From JAZDFP01 sp043801445 (GTDB lineage: Bacteria; Planctomycetota; MHYJ01; JACQXL01): a DNA stretch of 64,000 nucleotides. The notes under the pieces were generated by a model, which ran no database searches, was not told where the DNA came from, and saw nothing but the letters and a program-made list of their open reading frames with translations. Shown here in pieces: positions 24,260 through 32,956 of the stretch; the first letter of the stretch is position 1; each line of letters begins with the position of its first letter. Location of the stretch: assembly GCA_043801445.1 (NCBI GenBank), contig JAZDMB010000045.1, positions 1 to 64,000 of the forward strand, in the 5' to 3' direction. A program made the translations under genes and the position numbers.

Positions 24260-24979
24260 TCCGAATATTTTTTTCAGCTTGAACCAAGTCACGCTCATTT
24301 TCATTTTTGATATGGCATCGCCGGGGTCAAGATTCTTCGGACAAACCACCTGGCAATTGAATATAGAATGGCATCTGAAAATACCGTGATTATTACCGAT
24401 GAGACCTAATCTTTCTTTTTTAGCTGTATCACGGCTATCATTATAGAACCTGAGTGTTTTTAAAATGCTGTGCGGGCCTACATAATCAGGATTGGTTCCT
24501 GCAACAGGACAAGAACCATAACATGCGCCGCAAAGAATGCAATCTATCGCGCCATCTATCTTCTTGCGATCTGATGGCAACTGAATAAATTCTTTCGGCG
24601 GTAATGTTTCGGCCGGAATAAGATAAGGTTTTATAGACTCATAATTCTTGAAGAAATTAGTCATATCTACCACTAAATCCTTATAAACCGGCAGATGTGC
24701 CAAAGGACGAATGGTAATTATTCCATCTTTAGACTTGACTAATGATTCGATAAGGGTATTGCAGGCAAGCCGATATTTACCATTAATATGCATGGCGCAA
24801 GAGCCACAAACCGCAGCTCTACATGATGACCGGAATGATAATGATGCATCAAGATTATCGAATATATACAATAAACCTTCCAATACCGTCATTCCCTTTT
24901 CCCATGGTACCTGGAAGTTATCAAATCTGGATGTCTTATCTTTCTCCGGATTAAAACGAAAAACCTTAAATTCTATCAT
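24254..24979 (-). CDS. sdhB: Succinate dehydrogenase/fumarate reductase iron-sulfur subunit
   Basis: A 241-residue electron-transfer subunit. The [2Fe-2S] cysteines are in SCRAAVCGSCAMHINGKYRLAC (about residues 55-76). The [4Fe-4S] and [3Fe-4S] ligands are in CILCGACYGSCPV (about 147-159) and CHSIFNCQVVCPKNLDP (about 206-222). In the [3Fe-4S] loop the pattern fits a canonical quinone-linked enzyme. It is the last gene of a four-gene operon (two membrane anchors, sdhA, sdhB), 73 bp after sdhA. Direction (succinate oxidation or fumarate reduction) cannot be told from sequence. Confidence 0.95.
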   Translation of the reverse strand: MIEFKVFRFNPEKDKTSRFDNFQVPWEKGMTVLEGLLYIFDNLDASLSFRSSCRAAVCGSCAMHINGKYRLACNTLIESLVKSKDGIITIRPLAHLPVYKDLVVDMTNFFKNYESIKPYLIPAETLPPKEFIQLPSDRKKIDGAIDCILCGACYGSCPVAGTNPDYVGPHSILKTLRFYNDSRDTAKKERLGLIGNNHGIFRCHSIFNCQVVCPKNLDPGDAISKMKMSVTWFKLKKIFGL

Positions 24980-25052
24980 AGATTAAGTAAGCAGATTAAA
25001 CGGATAAAACTGATTAAGCAGATAAATCGGCTAAATCAGCTAAATCCATTTA

Positions 25053-26780
25053 CTAATATTTTCTTTCCTCCGGTTTATATTTTGTAATTGTTACCAGCCG
25101 ATATTCCACTTCTGCTGCAGTTTTCGCCCTATGATAACAAAGAGTATGCTTAAGGAAATCGTTATCATTGCGCAAAGGAAAATCTCTGCGTGAATGCGAA
25201 CCGCGACTTTCTTCTCTTTTCAATGCGCCTAATATTATCGCTTCAGCAACATCAAGATTTGCATCCAAATCCAAATGGACCAAAATATCATAATTAAATT
25301 TCAAGCCGGTTACAGCTGAACGTAAATGCTTGAATCTATCCTGCAATGATTTTATCTTCTCATATGCAGTTTTCAAATCTGATGCCGTTCTGAATATACC
25401 GACATATTTGTCCATCAGCTCATTTAATTCCCTTTTAATTTGAATATGTTTTTCTTGTCCCTGTGATTGAGCAATTCTTTTCAAATCAGACTCATGAAAT
25501 TTTGAAAGTGTTTGGACAACACCTGACATTCCAATCGGCTTGTGTTTATTAGCCACGGCATATTGAGCGGCAACCAACCCGCTGCGTTTCCCAAAGACAA
25601 GGGTATCCAGAAGTGAATTACCCCCTAGTCGGTTTGCTCCGTGAACTGAAACGCAGGCGCATTCGCCAGCCGCATAAAGACCCTTCACAATAGTTGCGCC
25701 ATTAACATCCGTATCAATTCCTCCCATAGTGTAATGCTGTACCGGTTGAACAGGCACAGGTTCTTTTATCATGTCTATTCCTAAAAAATCCAAACATATA
25801 TCTCTAACGCCCGGCAGGCGTTCCATGATTTTTGCTGCTCCTAAATGCCTCAGGTCAAGATGAACGTAACCGGAACCGTCACTTGTGGCAACAAAACCGC
25901 GCCCACCTTCTATTTCAGTAGCAATGGAACGGGAAACAATGTCACGAGGCGCTAACTCCATTTTAGATGGCGCATACTTCTGCATAAACCGCTCGTTATT
26001 TTTATTGACCAAGTAACCGCCTTCTCCACGACATCCTTCAGTCATCAAAATATGCTTGTTAATAATACCTGTCGGATGGAACTGGATAAACTCCATATCC
26101 TTAAGCGGCACCCCAGTCCAGTAAGCCAAAGCCATTCCAAATGCGGTCGATGTAAGCGCATTACTACTTCTCCCATAAATACGACCAGCGCCACCTGTTG
26201 CAATAATTACAGAATATGATGTTATCGTTTCTAACTGGCCCGTAACCATATTAATCCCAATAATACCGTAACAAGTGGTTCCCTCTACAATTAGCGAACT
26301 GACGAAAAAGTCGGAGATTATAGGTATACCGCGCTTCAAGACTTCTTCATAAAGAGTATGCAGCATATAAAGTCCGGTTTTATCCGCACCATAACAGGTG
26401 CGAGGAAATCCGGCGCCACCAAACGGCCGCTGGGCAATACGACCATCTTCAGTCCTCGAAAATGGACAGCCCCAATGCTCTAATTCATATATGGTTTCTG
26501 CCGCTGAAGAAGTCATTATTGCAACCGCATCCTGGTCTGCTAAATAATCACTTCCTTTTACGGTATCAAAGCAGTGTTTTTCAGGAGAATCATCTTTGCC
26601 TTCTGGATTATTCGCTAAAGAAGCATTGACACCACCCTGAGCGGCACCGGAATGAGACCTTAAAGGATGTAGTTTGGAAACTATCAAAACGGAAGCGCCT
26701 TCGGATTGAGCCGCTATGGCGGCTCTTAAACCCGCTAAACCGCCTCCGATTACAATCACATCATATTTATTTGCAATCAT
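25053..26780 (-). CDS. sdhA: Succinate dehydrogenase/fumarate reductase flavoprotein subunit
   Basis: A 575-residue flavoprotein. It opens with the dinucleotide loop VIVIGGGLAGLRAAIAA (about residues 9-25). SHSGAAQGG (about 42-50) contains the histidine that binds FAD covalently. FHPTGI (about 235-240), EGCRGEGGYLVN, APRDIVSRSI with the catalytic Arg (about 280-290) and YTMGGI (about 350) complete the active site. QFHPTG and HGANRLGGNSLLD are intact. Position 2-3 in the operon after the two membrane anchors is usual. Confidence 0.97.
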   Translation of the reverse strand: MIANKYDVIVIGGGLAGLRAAIAAQSEGASVLIVSKLHPLRSHSGAAQGGVNASLANNPEGKDDSPEKHCFDTVKGSDYLADQDAVAIMTSSAAETIYELEHWGCPFSRTEDGRIAQRPFGGAGFPRTCYGADKTGLYMLHTLYEEVLKRGIPIISDFFVSSLIVEGTTCYGIIGINMVTGQLETITSYSVIIATGGAGRIYGRSSNALTSTAFGMALAYWTGVPLKDMEFIQFHPTGIINKHILMTEGCRGEGGYLVNKNNERFMQKYAPSKMELAPRDIVSRSIATEIEGGRGFVATSDGSGYVHLDLRHLGAAKIMERLPGVRDICLDFLGIDMIKEPVPVQPVQHYTMGGIDTDVNGATIVKGLYAAGECACVSVHGANRLGGNSLLDTLVFGKRSGLVAAQYAVANKHKPIGMSGVVQTLSKFHESDLKRIAQSQGQEKHIQIKRELNELMDKYVGIFRTASDLKTAYEKIKSLQDRFKHLRSAVTGLKFNYDILVHLDLDANLDVAEAIILGALKREESRGSHSRRDFPLRNDNDFLKHTLCYHRAKTAAEVEYRLVTITKYKPEERKY

Positions 26781-26793
26781 TCTTTTTGTCTTA

Positions 26794-27177
26794 CTACTTA
26801 ATTATATAAGGTAAAAAAATCAATACCGTTATAATAAAAAATAAAATACACAGAACCAATACAACCCAGGATAATATTCTCTGCTTTTTTGCTCCGATAA
26901 AGAAATCAATTATGATTATCCTTAATCCATTTATCAGATGAAATGTAATAACACTAATAAGGCAAATTTCCAGTACCTTAACAAGCGGTATTTCGAAAAT
27001 TCCCATTAATAGGTTAAAAACACCCTTACCGATAAGAAAATCACTGCCTACAATTATCAAATGAAGAAAGATATACCCAACAAGACATAAACCTGTTAAT
27101 CGGTGAAGAACAAAAGCAATCGTCCCCTCATTACGGTTAAGCCATATATCATTAATTGAAGATAATATTTTTTTCAT
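26794..27177 (-). CDS. Succinate dehydrogenase membrane anchor (second gene)
   Basis: A 127-residue protein with three transmembrane helices. RNEGTIAFVLHRLTGLCLVGYIFLHLI holds the H-R-x-T-G...H pattern of the SdhC/SdhD family, the second His being a haem b ligand candidate. A further His lies in the middle helix (ISVITFHLINGLR). It starts 3 bp after the preceding anchor gene and 13 bp before sdhA. Which anchor is C and which is D is not decided. Confidence 0.9.
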   Translation of the reverse strand: MKKILSSINDIWLNRNEGTIAFVLHRLTGLCLVGYIFLHLIIVGSDFLIGKGVFNLLMGIFEIPLVKVLEICLISVITFHLINGLRIIIIDFFIGAKKQRILSWVVLVLCILFFIITVLIFLPYIIK

Positions 27178-27180
27178 ACG

Positions 27181-27525
27181 CTAAAAAGCACGAAAAGCTA
27201 TTAACACATATATTCCCCAAATTACCGCTATCAAACCAATACTCCATAAAGCAACACTTAAGAGTAACCGCAATGTGCGGGATAGATTATAATCTTCGAC
27301 AACTCCATATAAGCCATTCAGCGCATGAAAAATAGTATTGGTTAAAAATAGGACATAAAATATCAACCAGAAAGAATTGGCAAGCCGGCTAACAACAATC
27401 TTGAAATCTACAGGTGAACCACCGGAGAAATGTAAAACGACGACATGGGTTATGAGGAATAATGCCAACAAAAGACCCGTAAACCGTTGCAAAAACCATC
27501 GATAAAAACCTCTAGCTTTAGTCAT
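27181..27525 (-). CDS. Succinate dehydrogenase membrane anchor (first gene)
   Basis: A 114-residue protein with three transmembrane helices. GFYRWFLQRFTGLLLALFLITHVVVLHF resembles the quinone/haem-binding first helix of SdhC/SdhD, and NTIFHALNGLYGVVEDY carries a second candidate haem His. It is the first gene of the sdh operon and is preceded by a plausible promoter. Both anchors share the R-x-T-G-L...H pattern, which suggests a heterodimeric di-haem or mono-haem cytochrome b. Confidence 0.9.
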   Translation of the reverse strand: MTKARGFYRWFLQRFTGLLLALFLITHVVVLHFSGGSPVDFKIVVSRLANSFWLIFYVLFLTNTIFHALNGLYGVVEDYNLSRTLRLLLSVALWSIGLIAVIWGIYVLIAFRAF

Positions 27526-27573
27526 CTTATTAGCCGTTCTTATGAGATCTTAACTAGTTAATTACTGTCCTAT

Positions 27574-27601
27574 ATTTTATTGAAATATACCTTATGGTCA
27601 A
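27574..27601 (-). promoter_or_regulatory. Promoter of the sdh operon
   Basis: On the minus strand TTGACC (27601-27596) and TAAAAT (27579-27574) are spaced by 16 bp. The first sdh start codon is at 27525. Confidence 0.5.
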
Positions 27602-27620
27602 GAAATATTTGGATTTTATT

Positions 27621-29456
27621 TTATTCTACTGTCACACTTTTTGCCAGATTTCTTGGTTGGTCAATTTCTCTCCCCTTTTTCTCTGCCGTATAGTAAGCTA
27701 ATAACTGCATGGGTATCGCAGCAAGAATCGGCGATAAAAACTCAGGTGTTGGCGGAATTTCCACAACCCAATTGGCTATTTTTCTGATATTCTTATCATT
27801 TTTCGTTGCGATAGCGATAATTATACCATTACGTGATTTAATTTCCTGGATATTAGAAATCATTTTCTCATAAACACTGCCCTTAAGAACAACCGCAACA
27901 ATCGGGAAACTACCATCCACTAATGCTAAAGGTCCATGCTTCATCTCACCGGCCCCATAACCTTCGGCATGTATATAGGAAATCTCTTTCATCTTCAATG
28001 CGCCTTCATAAGCAGTCGGTAAATTATTACGACGTCCTATATACAGATAATTATCAACCTTCTTATATGATTCGGCACAATCTTTTATTGATTTATCGCA
28101 AGATAAAACCTCTTTTATTTTAGCGGGCAGTATTTTTATTTCATTCAATAATCGCTTTGCTAAACGCGGACTAATTGTTTTTCTTATCCGTGCCAGATAT
28201 AATGCAATCAAATTTAAAAGAGCCAGCTGTGATGTATAAGCCTTAGTAGATGCCACGCTGATTTCCGGTCCAGCAAACGTATAAAGAGTAGTATGAACAT
28301 CTCTTGTTAATGAAGACCCTACCACATTACATATTGCCAAACACAAGGCATTGTGTTCTTTTGCAGCACGAATTGCGGCTAAGGTGTCAGCAGTCTCACC
28401 GGATTGAGAAACGGCTATAACCAGTGTATTTTTATCTAATGGCGGCAAAGCATAACGAAACTCACTGCTCAAAAGTGCCTCAGTCGGCAATTTTGCCAAT
28501 TCTTCGATAGAATATTTGGCTGCCAATGACGCATGCCAAGCTGAACCACAAGCAACCAAGACTACACGTTTAATCCGGGCTAATCTATTCTTTATCGGTT
28601 CAATTACAGAATAATGAGGATAACTTACCGTTCTTTTTACCGCCTCCGGTTGCTCATAAATCTCCTTGAGCATAAAATGAGCATACCCTTCTTTTTCTGC
28701 AGATTCTATATTCCAATTAATCCTTGCGATTCGGAACGGTTGATTTCTACCGGTAAAATCAATGATTCTCAGAGATGGTTTATTGGAAGATACTTTTTTA
28801 GGCGGTCTCCTAATTTCCACAATCTGTTTATCTTCAAGGAAAACTACTTTTTTAGTGTACCGCAGAAATGCAGGGACATCAGAAGCTACAAAGGTTTCTC
28901 GTTGCCCTAGACCGATAACAAGAGGACTATTAAATCGTGCGCCGATAATAAAATCTGGGTATTTTTTAAACATAAACACCAATGCAAAACTACCCATTAA
29001 TTTCTGGCACACCAGACGCACCGCTTCTAATGGCTCGTGTCGCATGAGATATTCTTCGACAAGATGAACTACAACTTCGGAATCAGTCTCCGATTGGAAC
29101 CGGTGTTTTCTTTTAATAAGTTCCTTACGGAGTTCCTGATAATTTTCAATAATACCATTATGAACAACCGCAATAGAATTATCACAGGAAAAGAAAGGAT
29201 GAGCGTTAGATGTGGAAGGCGCACCGTGAGTTGCCCAGCGGGTATGACCGATACCGACATCTCCCAAGAAATTATGGCCTTTTAAAAGAGCATCCAAATT
29301 CCTTAACTTACCGGCAGTTTTCTTGCTGCGAAAAATACCACCCTCAAGGACAACCAAACCTGCCGAATCGTAACCCCGATATTCCAATCTTTTCAATCCT
29401 TCCATTAAAATCGGGGCGACCGGCCTACGACTAACACATCCGATAATTCCACACAT
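27621..29456 (-). CDS. glmS: Glucosamine-fructose-6-phosphate aminotransferase (isomerizing)
   Basis: A 611-residue GlmS, which makes glucosamine-6-phosphate from fructose-6-phosphate and glutamine for peptidoglycan and LPS. Mature N-terminal nucleophile Cys2 is in MCGIIGCVS; GIGHTRWATHG (about 72-82) and the glutaminase domain extend to about 240. Two SIS domains follow, with ACGSAWHASL (about 300), SQSGETADTLAA (about 347), the AST segment SVASTKAYTSQ (about 397) and the C-terminal KSVTVE. No glmS ribozyme is possible: the -10 lies only 8 nt before the ATG. Confidence 0.97.
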   Translation of the reverse strand: MCGIIGCVSRRPVAPILMEGLKRLEYRGYDSAGLVVLEGGIFRSKKTAGKLRNLDALLKGHNFLGDVGIGHTRWATHGAPSTSNAHPFFSCDNSIAVVHNGIIENYQELRKELIKRKHRFQSETDSEVVVHLVEEYLMRHEPLEAVRLVCQKLMGSFALVFMFKKYPDFIIGARFNSPLVIGLGQRETFVASDVPAFLRYTKKVVFLEDKQIVEIRRPPKKVSSNKPSLRIIDFTGRNQPFRIARINWNIESAEKEGYAHFMLKEIYEQPEAVKRTVSYPHYSVIEPIKNRLARIKRVVLVACGSAWHASLAAKYSIEELAKLPTEALLSSEFRYALPPLDKNTLVIAVSQSGETADTLAAIRAAKEHNALCLAICNVVGSSLTRDVHTTLYTFAGPEISVASTKAYTSQLALLNLIALYLARIRKTISPRLAKRLLNEIKILPAKIKEVLSCDKSIKDCAESYKKVDNYLYIGRRNNLPTAYEGALKMKEISYIHAEGYGAGEMKHGPLALVDGSFPIVAVVLKGSVYEKMISNIQEIKSRNGIIIAIATKNDKNIRKIANWVVEIPPTPEFLSPILAAIPMQLLAYYTAEKKGREIDQPRNLAKSVTVE

Positions 29457-29464
29457 ATAGTTCC

Positions 29465-29494
29465 ATACTATGTATTCAAGGAAATAATTGTCAA
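29465..29494 (-). promoter_or_regulatory. Leaderless-type promoter of glmS
   Basis: On the minus strand TTGACA (29494-29489) and TAGTAT (29470-29465) are spaced by 18 bp. The ATG is at 29456. No Shine-Dalgarno sequence fits in between, so the transcript is probably leaderless. Confidence 0.6.
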
Positions 29495-29520
29495 GAAAAT
29501 ATAAGTCTTTTGACTAAAAC

Positions 29521-29549
29521 TTGACAGCTCTTGGCGTACAAGATATACA
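29521..29549 (+). promoter_or_regulatory. Promoter of the queD-mcsA-mcsB cluster
   Basis: TTGACA (29521-29526) and TATACA (29544-29549) are spaced by 17 bp. The queD ATG is at 29567, giving a leader of only about 10 nt. The promoter is divergent from that of glmS. Confidence 0.65.
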
Positions 29550-29566
29550 CAAATAGATAAAAAATT

Positions 29567-29935
29567 ATGTATGAATTAATAGTTAAGAATGATTTCTCAG
29601 CCGCCCATCATTTGCGAAATTATCACGGCAAATGCGAAAAACTGCATGGCCATAATTACTGCGTTGAGATTCACTTCCAGCAAAAAAAACTTAATAAGGT
29701 CGGAATGGCTATTGACTTCACTGAATTAAAATCATTGCTGGATAAAATTCTTTCCGAATATGACCATCATTATCTTAACGAACTCAGTGATTTTATCAAA
29801 CTGAACCCAACGGCTGAAAATATTGCTTATATAATCAGCAAGAAAATCCGAAAGAAACTACCAAAAGTTATTAATCTGAAAGTTTGCGTCTGGGAATCTT
29901 CCGGAACAGGAGCATGTTACTTCGATGCTGTGTGA
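29567..29935 (+). CDS. queD: 6-carboxy-tetrahydropterin synthase (QueD/PTPS family)
   Basis: A 122-residue protein that would convert dihydroneopterin triphosphate to 6-carboxytetrahydropterin, the first step to queuosine. FSAAHHLRNYHGKCEKLHGHNY (about residues 9-30) supplies the zinc histidines and the catalytic Cys. DFTELKSLL (about 49-57), DHHYLNEL with a catalytic Asp-His (about 66-73), PTAENIA (about 82-88) and WESSGTGACY near the C-terminus with Glu complete the family pattern. The stop (TGA) overlaps the start of mcsA by 11 bp. No other queuosine gene is present. Confidence 0.95.
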   Translation: MYELIVKNDFSAAHHLRNYHGKCEKLHGHNYCVEIHFQQKKLNKVGMAIDFTELKSLLDKILSEYDHHYLNELSDFIKLNPTAENIAYIISKKIRKKLPKVINLKVCVWESSGTGACYFDAV

Positions 29936-30449
29936 AAAATGTCAGAAAAAACAGGCCACAGTCCATTTGTCCCATTTGGTAAATAATAACGTCATTCAGG
30001 AATTTCATCTCTGCCAAGACTGCGCCTCACAGGTAACGCCTATCGGCATCAAAGGCACCCCTCTTTTACCAGAATTACTCACAAGTTTACTGGAGCCTAT
30101 TATTGGCAAGTTAATAAAAGAAATGGGGTCTGTAAAATGTCCCCATTGCGGAATGACTTATTTGGATTTTAAGAGTTCGGGCCGTTTTGGCTGTGCTGAA
30201 GATTACGATATTTTCAAAAATGGCATCGAACAATTAATAGGGAAAATACACGGCACCACCCAGCATAAAGGAAAAATCCCTTGTCATATTTCAAAAACCA
30301 TTATCAAGGAAAGCGAACTAAGAATACTACAACGTGAATTGGAACGATTAGTTAAAGAAGAAAAATTCGAGGACGCGGCTCAGGTTCGTGACAAAATAAA
30401 GGAATTCAGGAAAAATAAATCATCGGCTGGGAAACAGCCTGAAAAATGA
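29925..30449 (+). CDS. mcsA: McsA-like zinc-finger/UVR protein
   Basis: A 174-residue activator of the McsB arginine kinase. Two or more zinc-binding pairs are visible: LCEKCQ (2-7), LCQDCA (about 28-33) and CPHCGMTY (about 65-72). The C-terminus has a UvrB/UvrC motif, LERLVKEEKFEDAAQVRDKI (about 140-160). In Bacillus McsA binds and stimulates McsB in the CtsR/ClpC pathway. Here it directly precedes mcsB, but ctsR and clpC are not in the window. It overlaps queD by 11 bp. Confidence 0.93.
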   Translation: MLCEKCQKKQATVHLSHLVNNNVIQEFHLCQDCASQVTPIGIKGTPLLPELLTSLLEPIIGKLIKEMGSVKCPHCGMTYLDFKSSGRFGCAEDYDIFKNGIEQLIGKIHGTTQHKGKIPCHISKTIIKESELRILQRELERLVKEEKFEDAAQVRDKIKEFRKNKSSAGKQPEK

Positions 30450-30496
30450 GACGACTATAGAACCGCAAGACATCCCATTCCTGGTAAATACTTTTT

Positions 30497-31549
30497 ATGA
30501 AAATAGATTTTTTTCTGTCGCAGGTCGGTGAATGGCTTAAATCTTCAGGACCGGAAAATGATATTGTCATCAGCAGCCGTATTCGCCTGGCACGCAATCT
30601 CAGAGGATACCCTTTCACCAGCATAGCCAGTAAGGAAAAATTATCGGAAACAGAAGAATACATCCGAGGGAAATTAGAGGAAAAAGAAATAATCCCATCT
30701 ATGTCTTATTTCAAACTTAAGGATTTAACCCAGATTGAACGAACTCTTTTGCTAGAAAGACATTTAATAAGTAAAGACCTGGCTGAAAAAAATGGTGCTC
30801 GGGGATTGGCCGTAGATAAAAAAGAATCATTAAGCCTGATGGTTAATGAGGAAGACCATCTTAGATTGCAGGTATTAAAATCCGGTTTACAGTTAACGGA
30901 AAGCTGGGAAGAAATAAATAAGCTTGATAATCAATTGGAAGAAGTATTACCGTATGCTTTTTCTTCACAATTAGGCTATCTGACAGCATGCCCTACTAAT
31001 GTCGGAACAGGCATGCGAATATCGGTAATGCTCCATCTACCAGCCTTAACAATCACCAAGCAGATTGATAAGGTTTTCCAGTCATTGATACGGATTAAGT
31101 TTATTGTAAGAGGATTGTATGGTGAGGGAACCTATGCGATAGGCGATTTTTACCAGATTGCCAATCAGACCAGCCTCGGCTATTCGGAAAAAGACATCAT
31201 TAACGAAATATATAATATTATCCCAGAAATAATAAAATACGAACGCACGTGGCGGGAAAAGTTATTAGCAGACCAAAGCAAACACCTGGAAGACCGCATC
31301 TGGCGCGCCTATGGCATACTCCGTTATGCTTCTTCGCTTTCTTCACAAGAAACAGCTGGATTCCTTTCGGATATCAGAGTAGGCATTACGGCCGGTCTTA
31401 TCAAAGATATAAGTATAAAAACCCTTAATGAGATTTTCATATTCTCACAACCGGCGCACCTGCAAAAGATGGAGAAGAAAACACTCAGCGCCTCCGAACG
31501 CGATACCGCCCGTGCTCAATATATTAAAAATAAACTTATTCCATCATAA
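30497..31549 (+). CDS. mcsB: Protein arginine kinase McsB
   Basis: A 350-residue phosphagen-kinase-fold enzyme, which phosphorylates arginine residues and tags proteins for ClpCP. Landmarks are VISSRIRLARNLRGYPF (about residues 25-41), SLMVNEEDHLRLQ (about 115-127), LTACPTNVGTGMRISVMLHLP (about 165-185) and RGLYGEGTYAIGDFYQIANQTSLG (about 213-236). These match the nucleotide- and arginine-binding parts of the family. It is 48 bp downstream of mcsA. The C-terminus RDxxRA pArg-binding segment appears as RDTAR. Confidence 0.95.
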   Translation: MKIDFFLSQVGEWLKSSGPENDIVISSRIRLARNLRGYPFTSIASKEKLSETEEYIRGKLEEKEIIPSMSYFKLKDLTQIERTLLLERHLISKDLAEKNGARGLAVDKKESLSLMVNEEDHLRLQVLKSGLQLTESWEEINKLDNQLEEVLPYAFSSQLGYLTACPTNVGTGMRISVMLHLPALTITKQIDKVFQSLIRIKFIVRGLYGEGTYAIGDFYQIANQTSLGYSEKDIINEIYNIIPEIIKYERTWREKLLADQSKHLEDRIWRAYGILRYASSLSSQETAGFLSDIRVGITAGLIKDISIKTLNEIFIFSQPAHLQKMEKKTLSASERDTARAQYIKNKLIPS

Positions 31550-31619
31550 TCTTGACAAGTATATTATTTATAATTAAGTTGATTACATAATCTTTTATTT
31601 TGAGAATAAGGAGTACTAT

Positions 31620-31805
31620 ATGCAAGCAACAGTAGATAAAGAATTATGCTCGGGTTGCGGACTTTGTGCGGAAACCTGCCCTGATGTATTTGAGATGATT
31701 GATGATATCGCCAAAGTTAAGGTTAATATAATACCGGCGAATGCCGAGTCATGCTGCAAAGAAGCAACCGAAGGTTGTCCGGCTGAAGCCATAAAAATAA
31801 TATAA
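31620..31805 (+). CDS. Small [4Fe-4S] ferredoxin
   Basis: A 61-residue ferredoxin with CSGCGLCAETCPDVF (C11, C14, C17, C21) and a C-terminal CCKEATEGCPAEAI. The first motif supplies three ligands of a [4Fe-4S] cluster and the Cys before Pro near residue 54 the fourth; a second pair of cysteines may form a disulfide or be spare. It is 70 nt downstream of mcsB, with AAGGAG 9 nt before the ATG, and is followed without a gap by the thioredoxin gene in the same frame (stop TAA then ATG). It begins a thiol-redox operon. Confidence 0.92.
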   Translation: MQATVDKELCSGCGLCAETCPDVFEMIDDIAKVKVNIIPANAESCCKEATEGCPAEAIKII

Positions 31806-32093
31806 ATGGATTTGGAAAATATTACAAATAATCCTAAACTGGTGCTGGCGTTATTTACGAGCTCGTGGTGCCGCACCTGCAAGCAGGTATTACCTTTTAT
31901 CAATGAAGTCACTCGAAAATATCCGGATAAAATAGACTTCAGGGAAATTGATGTTACTCAACAACCTGAATTAGCAACAAAATACGGAGTCTTAAGCCTG
32001 CCTACTTTGGTGGTATTAAAAAATGGTCAGGTCATTGAACAATTAAACGGGTTCTTCTCAAAAGATACCCTTATAAAAAAACTTAATCTATAA
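31806..32093 (+). CDS. Thioredoxin-like protein
   Basis: A 95-residue thioredoxin fold protein with active site WCRTCK (residues 22-27), a cis-Pro in GVLSLPTLVVL (about 64-74) and FKNGQVIEQLNGF-like C-terminal part (KNGQVIEQLNGF). It starts immediately after the ferredoxin stop, its own stop overlaps the next ATG by 1 bp, and it has no signal peptide, so it is cytoplasmic. It is a plausible electron donor for the CcdA-like membrane protein encoded next. Confidence 0.93.
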   Translation: MDLENITNNPKLVLALFTSSWCRTCKQVLPFINEVTRKYPDKIDFREIDVTQQPELATKYGVLSLPTLVVLKNGQVIEQLNGFFSKDTLIKKLNL

Positions 32094-32824
32094 TGGAAAA
32101 TTTTATACAGCACTTAAATCAGCAGTTAGGTAACTATTTACAAACCGGTTCTTTTATTGCTTATGTCATAGTTTTCTTTGCCGGCATACTCACCTCATTA
32201 ACTCCGTGTGTATACCCTCTTATTCCTATCGTTGCATCGTATGTGGGAGGTCGCTCTGAAAAATCAGCCGTCTACAGTTTTTTCGTATCTGTATTCTATG
32301 TCATAGGCATAGCCATAGTATATACACTCTTGGGCATTCTGGCAGCCTTAGGCGGCAAGATATTCGGTAATGTACAGACAAATCCATGGGTTAATTTTGG
32401 AATAGGCAATCTTTTTATCCTATTCGGACTCTCATTATTAGATGTATTCTCATTACCTATTATCGGTTCATTAGGATCATCAGGCAGCGGAAAAAGCAAA
32501 GGACTTTTCGGAGCCCTGTTATTGGGAATGACATCAGGTTTTATTGCAATGCCTTGCACAACCGCTATCCTCGCCAGCCTCTTAACATTTGTGGGTACCA
32601 GGCAGAGTCTTTTCTTCGGCGGCACACTTTTATTTACTTATGCCATAGGCATGGGATTTTTACTTGTCATCATCGGAACTTTCAGCGGTATTCTCACAGG
32701 ATTACCCAAAGCCGGTAAATGGATGTCAGGCATACAAAAGTTCTTCGGAATCATTATCATACTGATGGGCGAATATTTCCTCATCCAAGCCGGAAGACTC
32801 GGTATCTTCAATATTTTCTATTAA
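32093..32824 (+). CDS. ccdA: CcdA/DsbD-like transmembrane thiol transporter
   Basis: A 243-residue protein with six transmembrane segments. The redox cysteine pair lies in LTPCVYPLIPI (helix 1, about residue 39) and FIAMPCTTAILASLL (helix 4, about residue 155), each followed by the expected proline or threonine. CcdA/DsbD beta domains pass electrons from cytoplasmic thioredoxin to extracytoplasmic thioredoxin-like proteins. Upstream is a cytoplasmic thioredoxin and downstream a TlpA-like lipoprotein, so the full relay is encoded here. Its stop codon immediately abuts an inverted-repeat element. Confidence 0.92.
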   Translation: MENFIQHLNQQLGNYLQTGSFIAYVIVFFAGILTSLTPCVYPLIPIVASYVGGRSEKSAVYSFFVSVFYVIGIAIVYTLLGILAALGGKIFGNVQTNPWVNFGIGNLFILFGLSLLDVFSLPIIGSLGSSGSGKSKGLFGALLLGMTSGFIAMPCTTAILASLLTFVGTRQSLFFGGTLLFTYAIGMGFLLVIIGTFSGILTGLPKAGKWMSGIQKFFGIIIILMGEYFLIQAGRLGIFNIFY

Positions 32825-32945
32825 CCCCGTTAGAGATAGGTCGTCTTTAGACGACCGTGACATAATATTGGATGTTCTTTTTATATTTGAATTATGTTTC
32901 ATATTAAACTTCTTTCCCGAATTGTATCAATCATCTCTAACGGGG
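32825..32945. mobile_element. CCCCGTTAGAGAT inverted-repeat element without ORF
   Basis: A perfect 13-bp terminal inverted repeat, CCCCGTTAGAGAT (32825-32837) and ATCTCTAACGGGG (32933-32945), encloses 95 bp. Inside is another hairpin GGTCGTCTTTAGACGACC (32839-32856). The ends are identical to those of the GIY-YIG element at 55470-55748. It lies one base after the ccdA stop codon and just before the tlpA-like gene. Confidence 0.8.
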
Positions 32946-32956
32946 TTAATCAAAAC

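Noticed and set aside
29457..29500. glmS ribozyme/riboswitch upstream of glmS
   Set aside because: The promoter leaves a leader of at most a few bases, too short for the ribozyme.
31620..32093. Ferredoxin and thioredoxin as one recoded protein
   Set aside because: They are in frame and adjacent, but the codon between them is TAA directly followed by ATG, and each is a complete domain.
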